This document shows positions 1 to 8,292 of a stretch of 64,000 nt of DNA, one piece after another; the first letter of the stretch is position 1; every line of letters begins with the position of its first letter. The position numbers and the translations under genes were made by a program. This DNA is from Chryseotalea sp. WA131a. Lineage in GTDB: Bacteria > Bacteroidota > Bacteroidia > Cytophagales > Cyclobacteriaceae. The notes beneath the pieces are model-generated. The model worked only from the letters and a program-made list of their open reading frames with translations, ran no database searches and had not been told where the DNA came from. The stretch spans positions 3,286,001 through 3,350,000 of the forward strand of contig CP073016.1 in the NCBI GenBank assembly GCA_025370075.1, written 5' to 3'.

Positions 1-2
1 GC

Positions 3-1457
3 GAACAGCTTGAATTCAAGGATTCTGTTCGTAAAGATGAAATAGCTAAAGTACTATGCAGTTTTCTAAATGGTAAAGGAGGGCGCATATTGGTAGGATT
101 AAGTGAAGCTGGAAAACCTATGGGTGTCGCTAATGCAGAGAAAAGTGTGGAGCAGTTAAAGATATATTTACTTTCTTCTATTGTTCCTGAAGCACCCATC
201 ACTATTAGCGTTGAATCTATTGAAGAAAAAGATTTGATTCTGTTAAAGGTTTATGGTGGTTCAAAGCAACCTTATTTGTTTGATGGCTCTATTTATTTCA
301 GGGTAGCTAATAAAACAGTAAAGGCCACATCACAACAAATTTCTGAATTGATTCACGGTCGTCAAAAATCCGAATTACATTGGGAACGCCAACCTTGCTT
401 AGGTATTGACTTGGTTGATTTAGACCAAAAACTTGTTCTTTCGGTCATTAAAGAATCAAGAGATAACCACAGAGGAAATTTTGAAAAGAGTGATGTGATT
501 GATTTTCTTTCTCATTATGGTTTGTATCAAAATGGTGCATTCACCAATGCCTGCGTGGTGCTATTTGCAAAGACACCAACAAAATATTTACCACAAGTTA
601 GGGTTCGCTTAACGGAATATGGAGAAGGTAAAACTGACAAAGCCTTATTGAGAGATGAAGTATTTGAAGGCAATCTTTTTGCTATCCAGGATAAACTGGA
701 ACGTTATATAGAAAACTTGGGCGTTCGTAGCGTATTCGATAAGAACCAATGGAAACGGATAGATTTTAAGTTTCCACCTAAAGCTTTGCAGGAAGGAGTT
801 ATTAATGCCTTAATGCATAGAGATTATAGCAGCCGCTCAAGTAATGTTGAAATAAGCATATACCCTGATAGCTTTGTTGTTTCAAACAGTGGTCATCTTC
901 CTGATGATTTAAAAGTAAGTGAGTTAAAGAAAAGCCATCGTTCACATCCTGTCAATCCAGATATAGCTCATATTGTTTTTCTAAAAGGACTGATTGATAA
1001 ACTTGGTAGGGGAACTATAAAAGTAGTCGAGCTATGTAGAGCAGAAGGTTTAAAAGACCCTGTTTGGAAGGATAGTATTGATGGAGTTACGCTAACATTT
1101 AATGGCCCTAAAGCATTAGCTACTAAAAAAGAAACTAGTGTAAATGATGGTCTAAGTGATGGTGTAAGTGATGGTGTAAGTGATGGTGTAAATAGATTGA
1201 TAGATGATGGTCTAAGTGATGGTGCAATTGATGGTGTAAGTGATGGTGTAAGAGTAGAGATTATAAAGATAGTAGAGCTAATTCTAACAAAGGAAGGTGC
1301 TAATGCTTTAGATATTGCTACAAAAAGAGGTAAATCAAAACCTACCACAGAAAGATACCTAAGAACAGCCAAAGAAGTAGGGATAATAGAGTTTAAAGGA
1401 GCACCTAAAACTGGAGGGTACTATCTGACTAAGAAAATGCAATCAAAAATTAAATGA
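3..1457 (+). CDS. AlbA_2/Schlafen-type ATP-binding regulator, 5' partial
   Basis: The reading frame is open from base 3, so the true start lies before the window and the apparent TTG start at 90 is internal. The first visible residues (LEFKDS, then FLNGKGGRILVG) match the AlbA_2/Schlafen fold found in putative bacterial transcriptional regulators. The middle holds a HATPase_c_4-type region (ALMHRDYS, then DKLGRGT). The C-terminus, about residues 400-455 of the visible part, looks like a winged helix (AKEVGIIEF, GGYYLT). A repetitive SDGV linker joins the two parts. The family assignment is firm. The DNA target and ligand are unknown, and no partner gene is visible upstream. Confidence 0.85.
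   Translation, partial: EQLEFKDSVRKDEIAKVLCSFLNGKGGRILVGLSEAGKPMGVANAEKSVEQLKIYLLSSIVPEAPITISVESIEEKDLILLKVYGGSKQPYLFDGSIYFRVANKTVKATSQQISELIHGRQKSELHWERQPCLGIDLVDLDQKLVLSVIKESRDNHRGNFEKSDVIDFLSHYGLYQNGAFTNACVVLFAKTPTKYLPQVRVRLTEYGEGKTDKALLRDEVFEGNLFAIQDKLERYIENLGVRSVFDKNQWKRIDFKFPPKALQEGVINALMHRDYSSRSSNVEISIYPDSFVVSNSGHLPDDLKVSELKKSHRSHPVNPDIAHIVFLKGLIDKLGRGTIKVVELCRAEGLKDPVWKDSIDGVTLTFNGPKALATKKETSVNDGLSDGVSDGVSDGVNRLIDDGLSDGAIDGVSDGVRVEIIKIVELILTKEGANALDIATKRGKSKPTTERYLRTAKEVGIIEFKGAPKTGGYYLTKKMQSKIK
1144..1250 (+). repeat. In-frame SDGV micro-repeat inside the AlbA-type gene
   Basis: A 12-base unit (agtgatggtgta, encoding SDGV) repeats in tandem. A larger block is duplicated with an exact 60-base period: the copy near 1144 and the copy near 1204 differ at only a few bases. 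Because 12 and 60 are multiples of three, unit loss or gain keeps the frame. The repeat forms the linker before the C-terminal winged helix. Confidence 0.85.
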
Positions 1458-1513
1458 ATAAAGAAGATAAATACAGCAGAACAACTATTGATTGAAAAGA
1501 GCAGCAAAAAGAT

Positions 1514-2152
1514 ATGACACTCGACTGGCTCCTCATTTTAGGGTTCTTCGCACAAGGCTTGTTTGGGGCGCGGTCGGTGGTGCAATGGTATCTTTCGGAG
1601 CGCGAAGGCCGAGTGGTTTCGCCAACCTTGTTTTGGGTATTTAGTTTAACAGGCTCTTCGCTGTTTTTGATTTATGGGTTGCTTCGGCAAGATGTGGTTA
1701 TTTTAATAGGCCAAACCATTTCATTTTACATCTATGTACGAAACCTACAACTGAAAAAAGTTTGGAGCTATGTTCCCATGCCCATCCAAATTCTACTTTT
1801 GCTCATCCCGCCTGCCATTGCATTTTTCTTTTTTAAATCCTTTGAAAAACTTGATTGGACGTTTTCCTTTCACGCGCTTACGTTGTTGGGCATCACCGGG
1901 CAGCTCTTGCTCAATTGTCGGTATCTGTACCAGTGGTACTTTTCTGAAAAGGCCCACGAATCCATTTTGCCGTTGGGCTTTTGGGTCATCAGTGCAGTGG
2001 CTTCCATTTTTGTGGTGATGTATTCCATCTACAAATCAGAGCCTGTCTTGTTGGTAGCCCAATCACTGGGATTGATTTTCTATGGAAGAAACATCATCCT
2101 CTACTTTCGCACGGGGATGTATATTGATTCTAAAACAGCCGTTAAACCCTGA
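1514..2152 (+). CDS. LAB_N-domain membrane protein (lipid A biosynthesis N-terminal-like)
   Basis: This 212-residue protein is almost entirely membrane segments and contains two copies of the LAB_N pattern. The first copy has LGFFAQGLFGARSVVQWYLSE with PTLFWVFSL, and the second has LGITGQLLLNCRYLYQWYFSE with LPLGFWVIS. Tandem LAB_N proteins occur in Bacteroidota, and the domain is also found at the N-terminus of some lipid A synthesis proteins, but its biochemical role is not established. The gene starts 56 bases after the AlbA-type gene on the same strand. The start ATG follows an aaaaagat stretch without a strong ribosome-binding site. The domain call is solid; the function is an inference. 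Confidence 0.8.
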   Translation: MTLDWLLILGFFAQGLFGARSVVQWYLSEREGRVVSPTLFWVFSLTGSSLFLIYGLLRQDVVILIGQTISFYIYVRNLQLKKVWSYVPMPIQILLLLIPPAIAFFFFKSFEKLDWTFSFHALTLLGITGQLLLNCRYLYQWYFSEKAHESILPLGFWVISAVASIFVVMYSIYKSEPVLLVAQSLGLIFYGRNIILYFRTGMYIDSKTAVKP

Positions 2153-2427
2153 CGGTGACAAGCAACTTACTAAAGGTGGCGGCATCTATTCCTAGATAAG
2201 AGGCCAGGTACTTGTGAAGAAACTATCGCAAAACCTGTGGACTGCGCGTAAGAAGAGGGGTGAATTTTTTTCAGCGGAAAAAGTTTGGAACTCTATTTGT
2301 CTTTCCAAGACTCCACGCAAAGCAATTAGCTTTCAAAATCAATCTTTCAAAATGGGGGTTGCTTTCCATCAATTGCCGCACTTGTAGGTAATTTGTTTTC
2401 AGAAAACTTATTTGGGTAAACAACATC
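2142..2427 (-). pseudogene. Degraded Crp/Fnr-family regulator remnant
   Basis: No intact frame covers this gap, but minus-strand translations in different frames give successive pieces of a Crp/Fnr protein. The first is a helical piece (QVRQLMESNPHFERLI). The second is LERQIEFQTFSAEKN, corresponding to the segment before the winged helix. The third is KYLASYLGIDAATFSKLL, which is the DNA-recognition region of the family. At least two frameshifts separate them, and the cyclic-nucleotide-binding domain is missing. The remnant overlaps the end of the LAB_N gene slightly. I regard it as a dead gene fragment. Confidence 0.65.
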
Positions 2428-2434
2428 TCCCAAT

Positions 2435-2779
2435 CTAATTATCTACAATGTCGCTTTTCTTAAACTTTTCGAAGATATAGAATAGAAAGTTGAAAGAGAG
2501 TGCATCATCCTCCTCTTTTTCTAGTTTTGCATCTTTTGGTTTACCTGCTTTGGTGGACTGGTTTTCGCGAATAATGGCAGCAGGGGTGATAAGTGTTTTT
2601 GTATCCGGCTCGGCAAGCAGGGTTTTGTCTTCTTCGAGTTTTAACTCCGGGTGGTTGGCATTAAGTTCTTTTAATTCATCGGCTGTTTCAGGATGGTTTT
2701 CTTGCGCACGCGCAGAGATCACAAGCAAGCTCAAGAAAGCTGTTAAAAATACTGCGAACACCGAAAAATTCTGCTTCAT
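2435..2779 (-). CDS. Small exported hypothetical protein
   Basis: This 114-residue protein begins with a clear Sec signal peptide (MKQNFSVFAVFLTAFLSLL, with likely cleavage after ISARA). The mature part is short, charged and rich in E, K and L, with no domain I recognise. It ends with a more hydrophobic patch (SFNFLFYIFEKFKKSD). It is divergent from csaA, with a shared 69-base promoter gap. The signal peptide and plausible composition support a real gene, but no function can be assigned. Confidence 0.6.
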   Translation of the reverse strand: MKQNFSVFAVFLTAFLSLLVISARAQENHPETADELKELNANHPELKLEEDKTLLAEPDTKTLITPAAIIRENQSTKAGKPKDAKLEKEEDDALSFNFLFYIFEKFKKSDIVDN

Positions 2780-2848
2780 TATGGTAAAACGTTGAAACGT
2801 AGTATCTTACTTTTTAAGTTTAGGAATGCAAAATATAAAATTTTTTGA

Positions 2849-3181
2849 ATGATTTCATGGGATGACTTCGTAAAAATTGATCTTCGTGCGGGGACAATTG
2901 TAAAAGCCGAGCCTTTTGAGGGTGCAAAAAAGCCGGCCATTAAGCTCTGGGTCGATTTAGGCCCAGAATTGGGTGTTAAAAAATCAAGTGCGCAAATTAC
3001 CCAGCATTACCAGCCAGATGACCTCCTGGGCAAACAAGTGGCCTGCGTGGTCAATTTTCCGCCCAAGCAAATCGCCACATTTATTTCCGAAGTACTGGTT
3101 ACAGGCTTTCCGGATGAACAAGGGTTTGTAGTGCTGACTTCCATTGATAAAAAAGTGCCCAACGGGGCTAGATTGTTCTAA
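2849..3181 (+). CDS. csaA: CsaA-type tRNA-binding domain protein
   Basis: The 110 residues form a single tRNA-binding OB-fold of the CsaA type, as shown by [13 protein letters not shown] at the N-terminus, KSSAQIT in the middle and [19 protein letters not shown] towards the end. The length matches the family. CsaA has been described as a small dimeric tRNA-binding or chaperone-like protein; its physiological role in Bacteroidota is not settled. It lies 6 bases upstream of murF-alr and is probably co-transcribed with it. Confidence 0.9.
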   Translation: MISWDDFVKIDLRAGTIVKAEPFEGAKKPAIKLWVDLGPELGVKKSSAQITQHYQPDDLLGKQVACVVNFPPKQIATFISEVLVTGFPDEQGFVVLTSIDKKVPNGARLF

Positions 3182-3187
3182 GCCAAC

Positions 3188-5620
3188 ATGATGTTTTCTG
3201 AACTCGCGAATATTTGTGGTGGACGCTTCCTTCAACTGATCAATGAAAGGCCGGTTAAAACATTGCTGATCGATAGCCGCAAATCCGTAGTGGCTGATGG
3301 TTCTGTTTTCTTTGCCATCAAAGGCATTCGGCACGATGGCCATGCGCACCTACATGAACTTTACCACTTGGGCATTCGCCAATTTGTAGTTGAACAAGCC
3401 ATTGATGTTCATTTGTTCACCGAGGCCAACATCTTGCTGGTCGATTCTTCGATTGATGCGATCCAAAAAATAGCTGCGCACCATCGCTCCACATTTTCCA
3501 TTCCCATAATTGGGATTACAGGCAGTAATGGAAAAACAGTTATCAAAGAATGGCTGTATCAACTTCTTTCTAACGATCAAAACATTGCCAAAAATCCAGG
3601 CAGCTACAACTCGCAAGTAGGCGTTCCCTTATCGGTTTGGCAATTACAATCGCATCATCAGTTAGGGATTTTTGAAGCGGGCATTTCTCAGCGAAGTGAA
3701 ATGGAAAAGTTAGCCGCCATTATTCAACCAACCATTGGCATTTTCACCAACATTGGCACGGCCCACGATGAAGGGTTTTCAAACCGGCAAGAAAAAATAA
3801 ATGAAAAGAGCAAGCTGTTCAAAAATGTAAAGGTGCTAATCTATTGTGCCGATCATGCAGAAATTGATAGAGCAATAAAGGGACAAAATATCCCTTCCAT
3901 TAGCTGGGGGATGAGTTCCTCGGCCGCCATACGATTTCAAGAAATAGAAGGAGGCGTTCATGTCAACTACCAAAATCTTTCTTTTGAACTGAAGTGGCCA
4001 TTTCGCGATAAGGCTTCGATTGAAAACGCCTCGCATTGTGTAGCGGTGATGTTGTATTTGGGCTATTCACCCTCCATTCTTCAAGAGCGGTTGCTCACCT
4101 TGCAGTCGGTGGCCATGCGGTTGGAATTAAAACAAGGTATCAACCATTGCCAACTCATTGATGATACCTACAACAATGATTTGGCCGGGTTGCGCATCAG
4201 TCTAGATTTTTTAGCCAGTCAACAAAAGAAAAAGAAAACACTAATCCTTTCCGATGTTTTGCAATCGGGGTTGCCTGACGAGGTGTTGGTAAAAAGCATC
4301 TATGAGTTAGTGAAACAAGTTCATATAACACGGTTCATAGGCATTGGTCGATTACTGTATGGTCATCAATCTGTGTTTAGTGACTTGAATGCCAGGTTTT
4401 ATCAAAGCACGGCTGACTTTTTGAAGTCAAATACGTGGGAAGATTTTGATAATGAATTGGTATTGATAAAGGGAGCCCGTGTTTTTCGGTTCGAACAAAT
4501 TGTACAACTACTTCAACGCAAGATACATGGTACCGTAATGGAAATTGACTTGAACAAGATGGTTCATAACCTAAATTTTTTCAAGTCGAGACTCCAACCA
4601 AAAGTAAAATTGATGGCGATGGTAAAGGCGTTTGCCTATGGAAGTGGTAGCGAAGAAGTGGCCAATCTGCTGCAATACCATCAAGTAGATTACTTGGGTG
4701 TGGCCTATTCAGATGAAGGTGTGGAGTTGCGTAAAAACAATATTGCTTTGCCCATTATGGTCATGAACCCTGCCGAAGAAAACTTTCAGTCGTTACTCAG
4801 TTATGGATTAGAGCCTGTAGTTTACAATTTAAAAATGCTTCAGGCGCTCGTTCGGTTTGTTGAAAATTCGCCCGTTACCATTCACATCGAAGTTGACACG
4901 GGTATGCACCGTTTGGGTTTTGATGAAAGCGAGTTAGGTGAAATTGTTTCGTTACTAAAAGATAAGCCTACGATCAAAATTGCCTCCGTCTTCTCGCATT
5001 TGGCTGGGGCCGATGAAGCTGTACATGATGGGTTTTCGGCTGAGCAGTTTTCACGTTATCAATATTTTTACCAAACGCTTTCGCAATCGCTACATGCAAA
5101 ACCCCTTCGGCACATTCTTAATTCGCCAGGAATTTTGCGCTTACCCGATTTTCAAATGGACATGGTGCGATTGGGCATTGGCTTATATGGAGTAAACCCT
5201 ACTGACGATAAATTTGACCAACTGCAACCGGTGGCTACCCTGAAAACAATCATCTCGCAAATCAAAAAAATAAAAAAGGGCGAAACCATTGGCTACGGAA
5301 GAAAAGGAGTAGCTGAAAAAGATTTACAACTTGCTACCATCGCCATTGGCTATGCCGATGGGTTTAGCCGTGGGTTTAGCAAAGGCAAAGGTGTGGTGTT
5401 GATTAAAGGCAAACGTGCACGGGTGGTGGGCAATGTGTGCATGGACATGACGATGGTTGATGTGACGGACATTGATGCACACGAAGGAGACGAAGTACTT
5501 ATTTTTGGCGAAGATTTGCCGATACATGAAGTAGCCGAGCGGTTAGGCACCATTCCATACGAAATTTTAACCAATACCAGCGAGCGGGTGAAACGCGTGT
5601 TTTTTGCCGAGGGTATTTGA
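3188..5620 (+). CDS. murF-alr: Fused MurF ligase / alanine racemase
   Basis: This 810-residue fusion joins two cytoplasmic peptidoglycan enzymes. Residues 1 to about 445 are MurF, the UDP-MurNAc-tripeptide:D-Ala-D-Ala ligase, with the ATP loop GSNGKT at 112-117. Residues from about 450 to 810 are alanine racemase, with the PLP lysine at 480 (VKAFAYGSG), a GYADGFSRG segment and the VCMDMTMVDVTD segment near the second active-site region. The racemase makes the D-Ala needed for the dipeptide that MurF adds. The fusion is characteristic of Bacteroidota. The start follows csaA by 6 bases; a second ATG directly after the first could also be used. Confidence 0.95.
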   Translation: MMFSELANICGGRFLQLINERPVKTLLIDSRKSVVADGSVFFAIKGIRHDGHAHLHELYHLGIRQFVVEQAIDVHLFTEANILLVDSSIDAIQKIAAHHRSTFSIPIIGITGSNGKTVIKEWLYQLLSNDQNIAKNPGSYNSQVGVPLSVWQLQSHHQLGIFEAGISQRSEMEKLAAIIQPTIGIFTNIGTAHDEGFSNRQEKINEKSKLFKNVKVLIYCADHAEIDRAIKGQNIPSISWGMSSSAAIRFQEIEGGVHVNYQNLSFELKWPFRDKASIENASHCVAVMLYLGYSPSILQERLLTLQSVAMRLELKQGINHCQLIDDTYNNDLAGLRISLDFLASQQKKKKTLILSDVLQSGLPDEVLVKSIYELVKQVHITRFIGIGRLLYGHQSVFSDLNARFYQSTADFLKSNTWEDFDNELVLIKGARVFRFEQIVQLLQRKIHGTVMEIDLNKMVHNLNFFKSRLQPKVKLMAMVKAFAYGSGSEEVANLLQYHQVDYLGVAYSDEGVELRKNNIALPIMVMNPAEENFQSLLSYGLEPVVYNLKMLQALVRFVENSPVTIHIEVDTGMHRLGFDESELGEIVSLLKDKPTIKIASVFSHLAGADEAVHDGFSAEQFSRYQYFYQTLSQSLHAKPLRHILNSPGILRLPDFQMDMVRLGIGLYGVNPTDDKFDQLQPVATLKTIISQIKKIKKGETIGYGRKGVAEKDLQLATIAIGYADGFSRGFSKGKGVVLIKGKRARVVGNVCMDMTMVDVTDIDAHEGDEVLIFGEDLPIHEVAERLGTIPYEILTNTSERVKRVFFAEGI

Positions 5621-5665
5621 TGGAGTTAAAATCGCGACAGATTTGCTCGTTAGCGGTGATTACCT

Positions 5666-6418
5666 ATGAATATAACAAAGTATCTTGAACGTATGAATTA
5701 TGCTGGCACTATTGATGTTAAAGCTGATGTCTTAACAAGGCTTCATAAGCAGCATGTACACTTGATTCCGTTTGAGAACTTGGACATTTACTACAACAGA
5801 GTCTTCGACTTGAACATAGAGAGGGTCTATAAAAAGATAATCTCTGACGTGCGTGGCGGGTTTTGCTACGAACTGAACTTGTTATTCAACTGGCTCTTGA
5901 ATGAGATAGGTTTTTCAAGCAGAATCATAGCTTCACGTATTTTCAATGAGAACGGTACTCTTGGGCCTAAATTTGATCACATGTCGGTATATGTTAAAAC
6001 TGAAAAAGAATTTTTGGTTGACGTAGGCTATGGTGACTTGTTTGTCACCCCCATTGAGATTAAGAGTGGAGTACAATCTGATGGTAGAAATTACTTTCGA
6101 ATCGACAGGTGGAATCAACGAGAATACGTAGTTTCAATGTCACCAGACGGGATAGATTATTCGAGGCGATATACGTTTAGTTTAGATGTGGTTAAGGTCG
6201 AGGATTTTGATAGTATTTGTTTGGACAAGCAAACTAATCCGAATTCATACTTTGTCAAGAATATAATTTGTACCAAGCCAACAGAAACTGGCAGAGTTAC
6301 AATCTTTAATAACAAACTTATTGAAAAGGATGGTGAGTTGAGAATAGAAAAACCAATTCAAACGGAAGAGAATTTGATAAAGTATTTAAAAGAGGATTTT
6401 AGAATTGTAATTAGATAA
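5666..6418 (+). CDS. Arylamine N-acetyltransferase
   Basis: This 250-residue protein carries the arylamine N-acetyltransferase catalytic triad: Cys67 in RGGFCYELN, His105 in FDHMSVYV and Asp119 in VDVGYGD. The N-terminal IPFENLDIYY segment also fits the family. These enzymes move an acetyl group from acetyl-CoA to arylamines or hydrazines through the cysteine. Length and triad spacing are normal. The gene follows murF-alr by 45 bases but is functionally unrelated, and its codon use looks more AT-rich, so recent acquisition is possible. Confidence 0.9.
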   Translation: MNITKYLERMNYAGTIDVKADVLTRLHKQHVHLIPFENLDIYYNRVFDLNIERVYKKIISDVRGGFCYELNLLFNWLLNEIGFSSRIIASRIFNENGTLGPKFDHMSVYVKTEKEFLVDVGYGDLFVTPIEIKSGVQSDGRNYFRIDRWNQREYVVSMSPDGIDYSRRYTFSLDVVKVEDFDSICLDKQTNPNSYFVKNIICTKPTETGRVTIFNNKLIEKDGELRIEKPIQTEENLIKYLKEDFRIVIR

Positions 6419-6495
6419 TAAACCTTTTTCAAAAAGACTTCAGTAATAGAATGTTGACTTATAAATTCAAATAATCTGTGAATCTGTGCCAAATT

Positions 6496-6654
6496 TTATC
6501 CGCAACCCAAATTCTTTTTTAAATCACGCTGCGGCAAACCACCAAAGTCAAATGGATTTTCGGAATTAGGTGTTGGCTCTTCGATTTTTACGTTGGATTT
6601 CTCAACTGGCTTAAGTTGTTTCAGTTTCGCTTTTGCTTTCGTTTTCTTTTTCAT
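6496..6654 (-). CDS. Small conserved-looking basic protein (52 residues)
   Basis: A minus-strand ATG at 6654 opens a 52-codon frame. It has a lysine/alanine-rich N-terminus (MKKKTKAKAKLKQLK), an acidic proline-containing middle and a distinctive tail (PFDFGGLPQRDLKKNLGCG). Its ATG overlaps the TGA of the upstream glycosyltransferase in an ATGA arrangement, which suggests translational coupling. From memory, similar short proteins with a PFDFGGLP...LKKNLGCG ending occur in other Cytophagales, but I could not verify this. Composition and ending suggest a real gene. Function is unknown; the C-terminal cysteine could bind metal or be modified. Confidence 0.65.
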   Translation of the reverse strand: MKKKTKAKAKLKQLKPVEKSNVKIEEPTPNSENPFDFGGLPQRDLKKNLGCG

Positions 6655-7835
6655 GAGGTCCGTGGTGAAAAAACACCTGCAAACTGTTTTGACAATGTTG
6701 ATCGAGCATATTTTTTTTCAGCCAATGCACGTGCATTTCGCTGATATTGTTTTAACAAACCGATGTCATTTAAAAAAGGAGCAATCTTGTTAACCAAATC
6801 GCTAGGATGGTGTGCATCTAGGGCAAGTCCACATCTTTCAGTTTCAATTTCAGATTTAATCCATCCTCCAAAATTGGTAAGCACCAACTTGCCAGCCGCC
6901 AAGGCATCAAAGTACTTGTTGGGTGAACCTGTCTGCAGCACCGATAGGTTTTTATAACAAATGAAACAAGCATCCGTATAACTTAATACATGTCTCACCT
7001 TATCACGATTTCCAAACTCAATAAACAAAAGATTTTTTAGTTGTAATTTTTCAGCAGCCTTTGTTAGTCGAGCCCGTTCGGCCCCTTCACCCATTACAAT
7101 AAATTGCAATGGCAGATTTGCTTTTCGTGATGTGTTGGCGCATTCCAAAAAGTAATCCAATCCATTAGCAATACCTATGGCACCAATGTAGGCAATCGTA
7201 AATTTTGTAGGATCGATGTTCTCCTCATTTATCGATTGGGGCTTCTCTTGCGGATAATAAAATTCACAATCGGCCATGTTGGTGATCAGGGATATTTTTT
7301 TGTCTGGTACTTTCTGTTGAATGTCAGCTTGAATGGATGGCGACAACGCCACAATGGAATGGGCAGATCGGTAGATTCGTTTTTCCAGTGCATAGAGCGT
7401 CTTTTGCAACAATGTGTTATTAATGACTCCCATTTGAATGGGTGCCTCTGGCCATAAATCCCCTACCTCAAAAATGAATGGGGTTTTGTAAATCCGTTTA
7501 ATCCACATGGCTGCAATCCCAACTGTAAGTGGAACCGAGATGGCGTAACAAAAATCAAAGCGTCCTACTTTGCCGCTTAGCCGGGAGGCGCTCCATGTAA
7601 ATTTTATAAATGAAATGATGCGGGCAGCGAACGCAAATTTATTGTCATAGGCGATGGGTAAAAAATGGATTTCGACACCTTCTTCGAATGACTTTTTGTA
7701 TTGCTTTTCATTGTGGGTGGTAATCACCACAGGCGTAATTCCATTTTCAACTAAAGCACGCATCAGATAAAAAGAACGAATAGCGCCACCGTTGGAAGGC
7801 GATTTATAATGCTGATGAAGAAGTAATACTTTCAA
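6651..7835 (-). CDS. Glycosyltransferase family 4 (GT-B fold)
   Basis: This 394-residue protein has the two-lobed GT-B layout of WbuB/WcaI-like glycosyltransferases. The N-terminal acceptor lobe starts with MKVLLLHQHYKSPSNGGAIR. The C-terminal donor lobe includes IAYIGAIGIANGLDYFLE, FIVMGEGAER and a sugar-nucleotide-binding segment around SPNKYFDALAAGKLVLTNF. It probably adds a sugar to a surface polysaccharide or lipid-linked glycan at the inner face of the cytoplasmic membrane. No polysaccharide cluster surrounds it, so the product is unknown. The stop codon overlaps the start of the 52-residue protein. Confidence 0.88.
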   Translation of the reverse strand: MKVLLLHQHYKSPSNGGAIRSFYLMRALVENGITPVVITTHNEKQYKKSFEEGVEIHFLPIAYDNKFAFAARIISFIKFTWSASRLSGKVGRFDFCYAISVPLTVGIAAMWIKRIYKTPFIFEVGDLWPEAPIQMGVINNTLLQKTLYALEKRIYRSAHSIVALSPSIQADIQQKVPDKKISLITNMADCEFYYPQEKPQSINEENIDPTKFTIAYIGAIGIANGLDYFLECANTSRKANLPLQFIVMGEGAERARLTKAAEKLQLKNLLFIEFGNRDKVRHVLSYTDACFICYKNLSVLQTGSPNKYFDALAAGKLVLTNFGGWIKSEIETERCGLALDAHHPSDLVNKIAPFLNDIGLLKQYQRNARALAEKKYARSTLSKQFAGVFSPRTS

Positions 7836-7991
7836 AAAATAGATTATTAGTATTTAAAAATCGTTATGCAAAGGTGCTTTTTGAAATTCTGAAATCTGAC
7901 GATTTTAAGAAAAAAATTACCTAGAGGTTATCTTTTCGTTAATAGATAAGCAGTTAGTAGAACATTCGGCAAATAATTTACGTTCTTTGTA

Positions 7992-8012
7992 ATGACAACC
8001 ACTAATTGTCAT
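7992..8012. promoter_or_regulatory. Inverted repeat overlapping a start codon
   Basis: The 7-base arms atgacaa (7992-7998) and ttgtcat (8006-8012) are perfectly complementary around a 7-base spacer. The right arm covers the ATG of the 8011 gene. A protein bound here, or an RNA hairpin, would block initiation. This is sequence-based only. Confidence 0.4.
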
Positions 8013-8205
8013 GATACCAGCACAAAAATTAGCAATCTTGCAAAGCCTTGATGCTTTGAACAAGGTGCAAATGGAAGAAGTACTCACTTACATTAAGGAG
8101 GTACTCAACCAGCCTGAAAAGAACCTGATCGCCAAAAAAGAAGCGATGAAGGAAATTCGTCAGGCATTGCGCCAGAGCAAAAAAGGTTTACAGTTAGCAG
8201 CCTAA
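8011..8205 (+). CDS. Short helical hypothetical protein
   Basis: The 64-residue product is predicted to be mostly amphipathic helix (AILQSLDALNKVQMEEVLTY, then KKEAMKEIRQALRQSKKG). It resembles small DNA-binding or antitoxin-type helical proteins only in general character, and there is no toxin gene beside it. The start is chosen because it is the only ATG near a strong inverted repeat and gives a natural-looking N-terminus. It is monocistronic and convergent with the M14 peptidase gene. No function is proposed. Confidence 0.5.
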   Translation: MIPAQKLAILQSLDALNKVQMEEVLTYIKEVLNQPEKNLIAKKEAMKEIRQALRQSKKGLQLAA

Positions 8206-8292
8206 CCAACTGCCTTTACAAACGGTTGCAGACTCACACTCGTGAGTTGGATTGGAATCTTGACCTCAAAATTTACCTTAACAATTCGGTAA

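Noticed and set aside
1144..1250. Tandem repeat as a CRISPR array
   Set aside because: The units are 12 bases with no spacers, lie inside a coding frame and keep codon phase. No cas gene is in the window.
968..1372. Minus-strand open frame rich in serine, proline and threonine repeats
   Set aside because: It is the antisense of the SDGV linker in the AlbA-type gene, and its repetitive translation follows from the repeat alone.
2490..2795. Plus-strand frame opposite the 2435-2779 gene
   Set aside because: The minus-strand product has a clear signal peptide; the opposite frame is serine-rich antisense without any recognisable domain.
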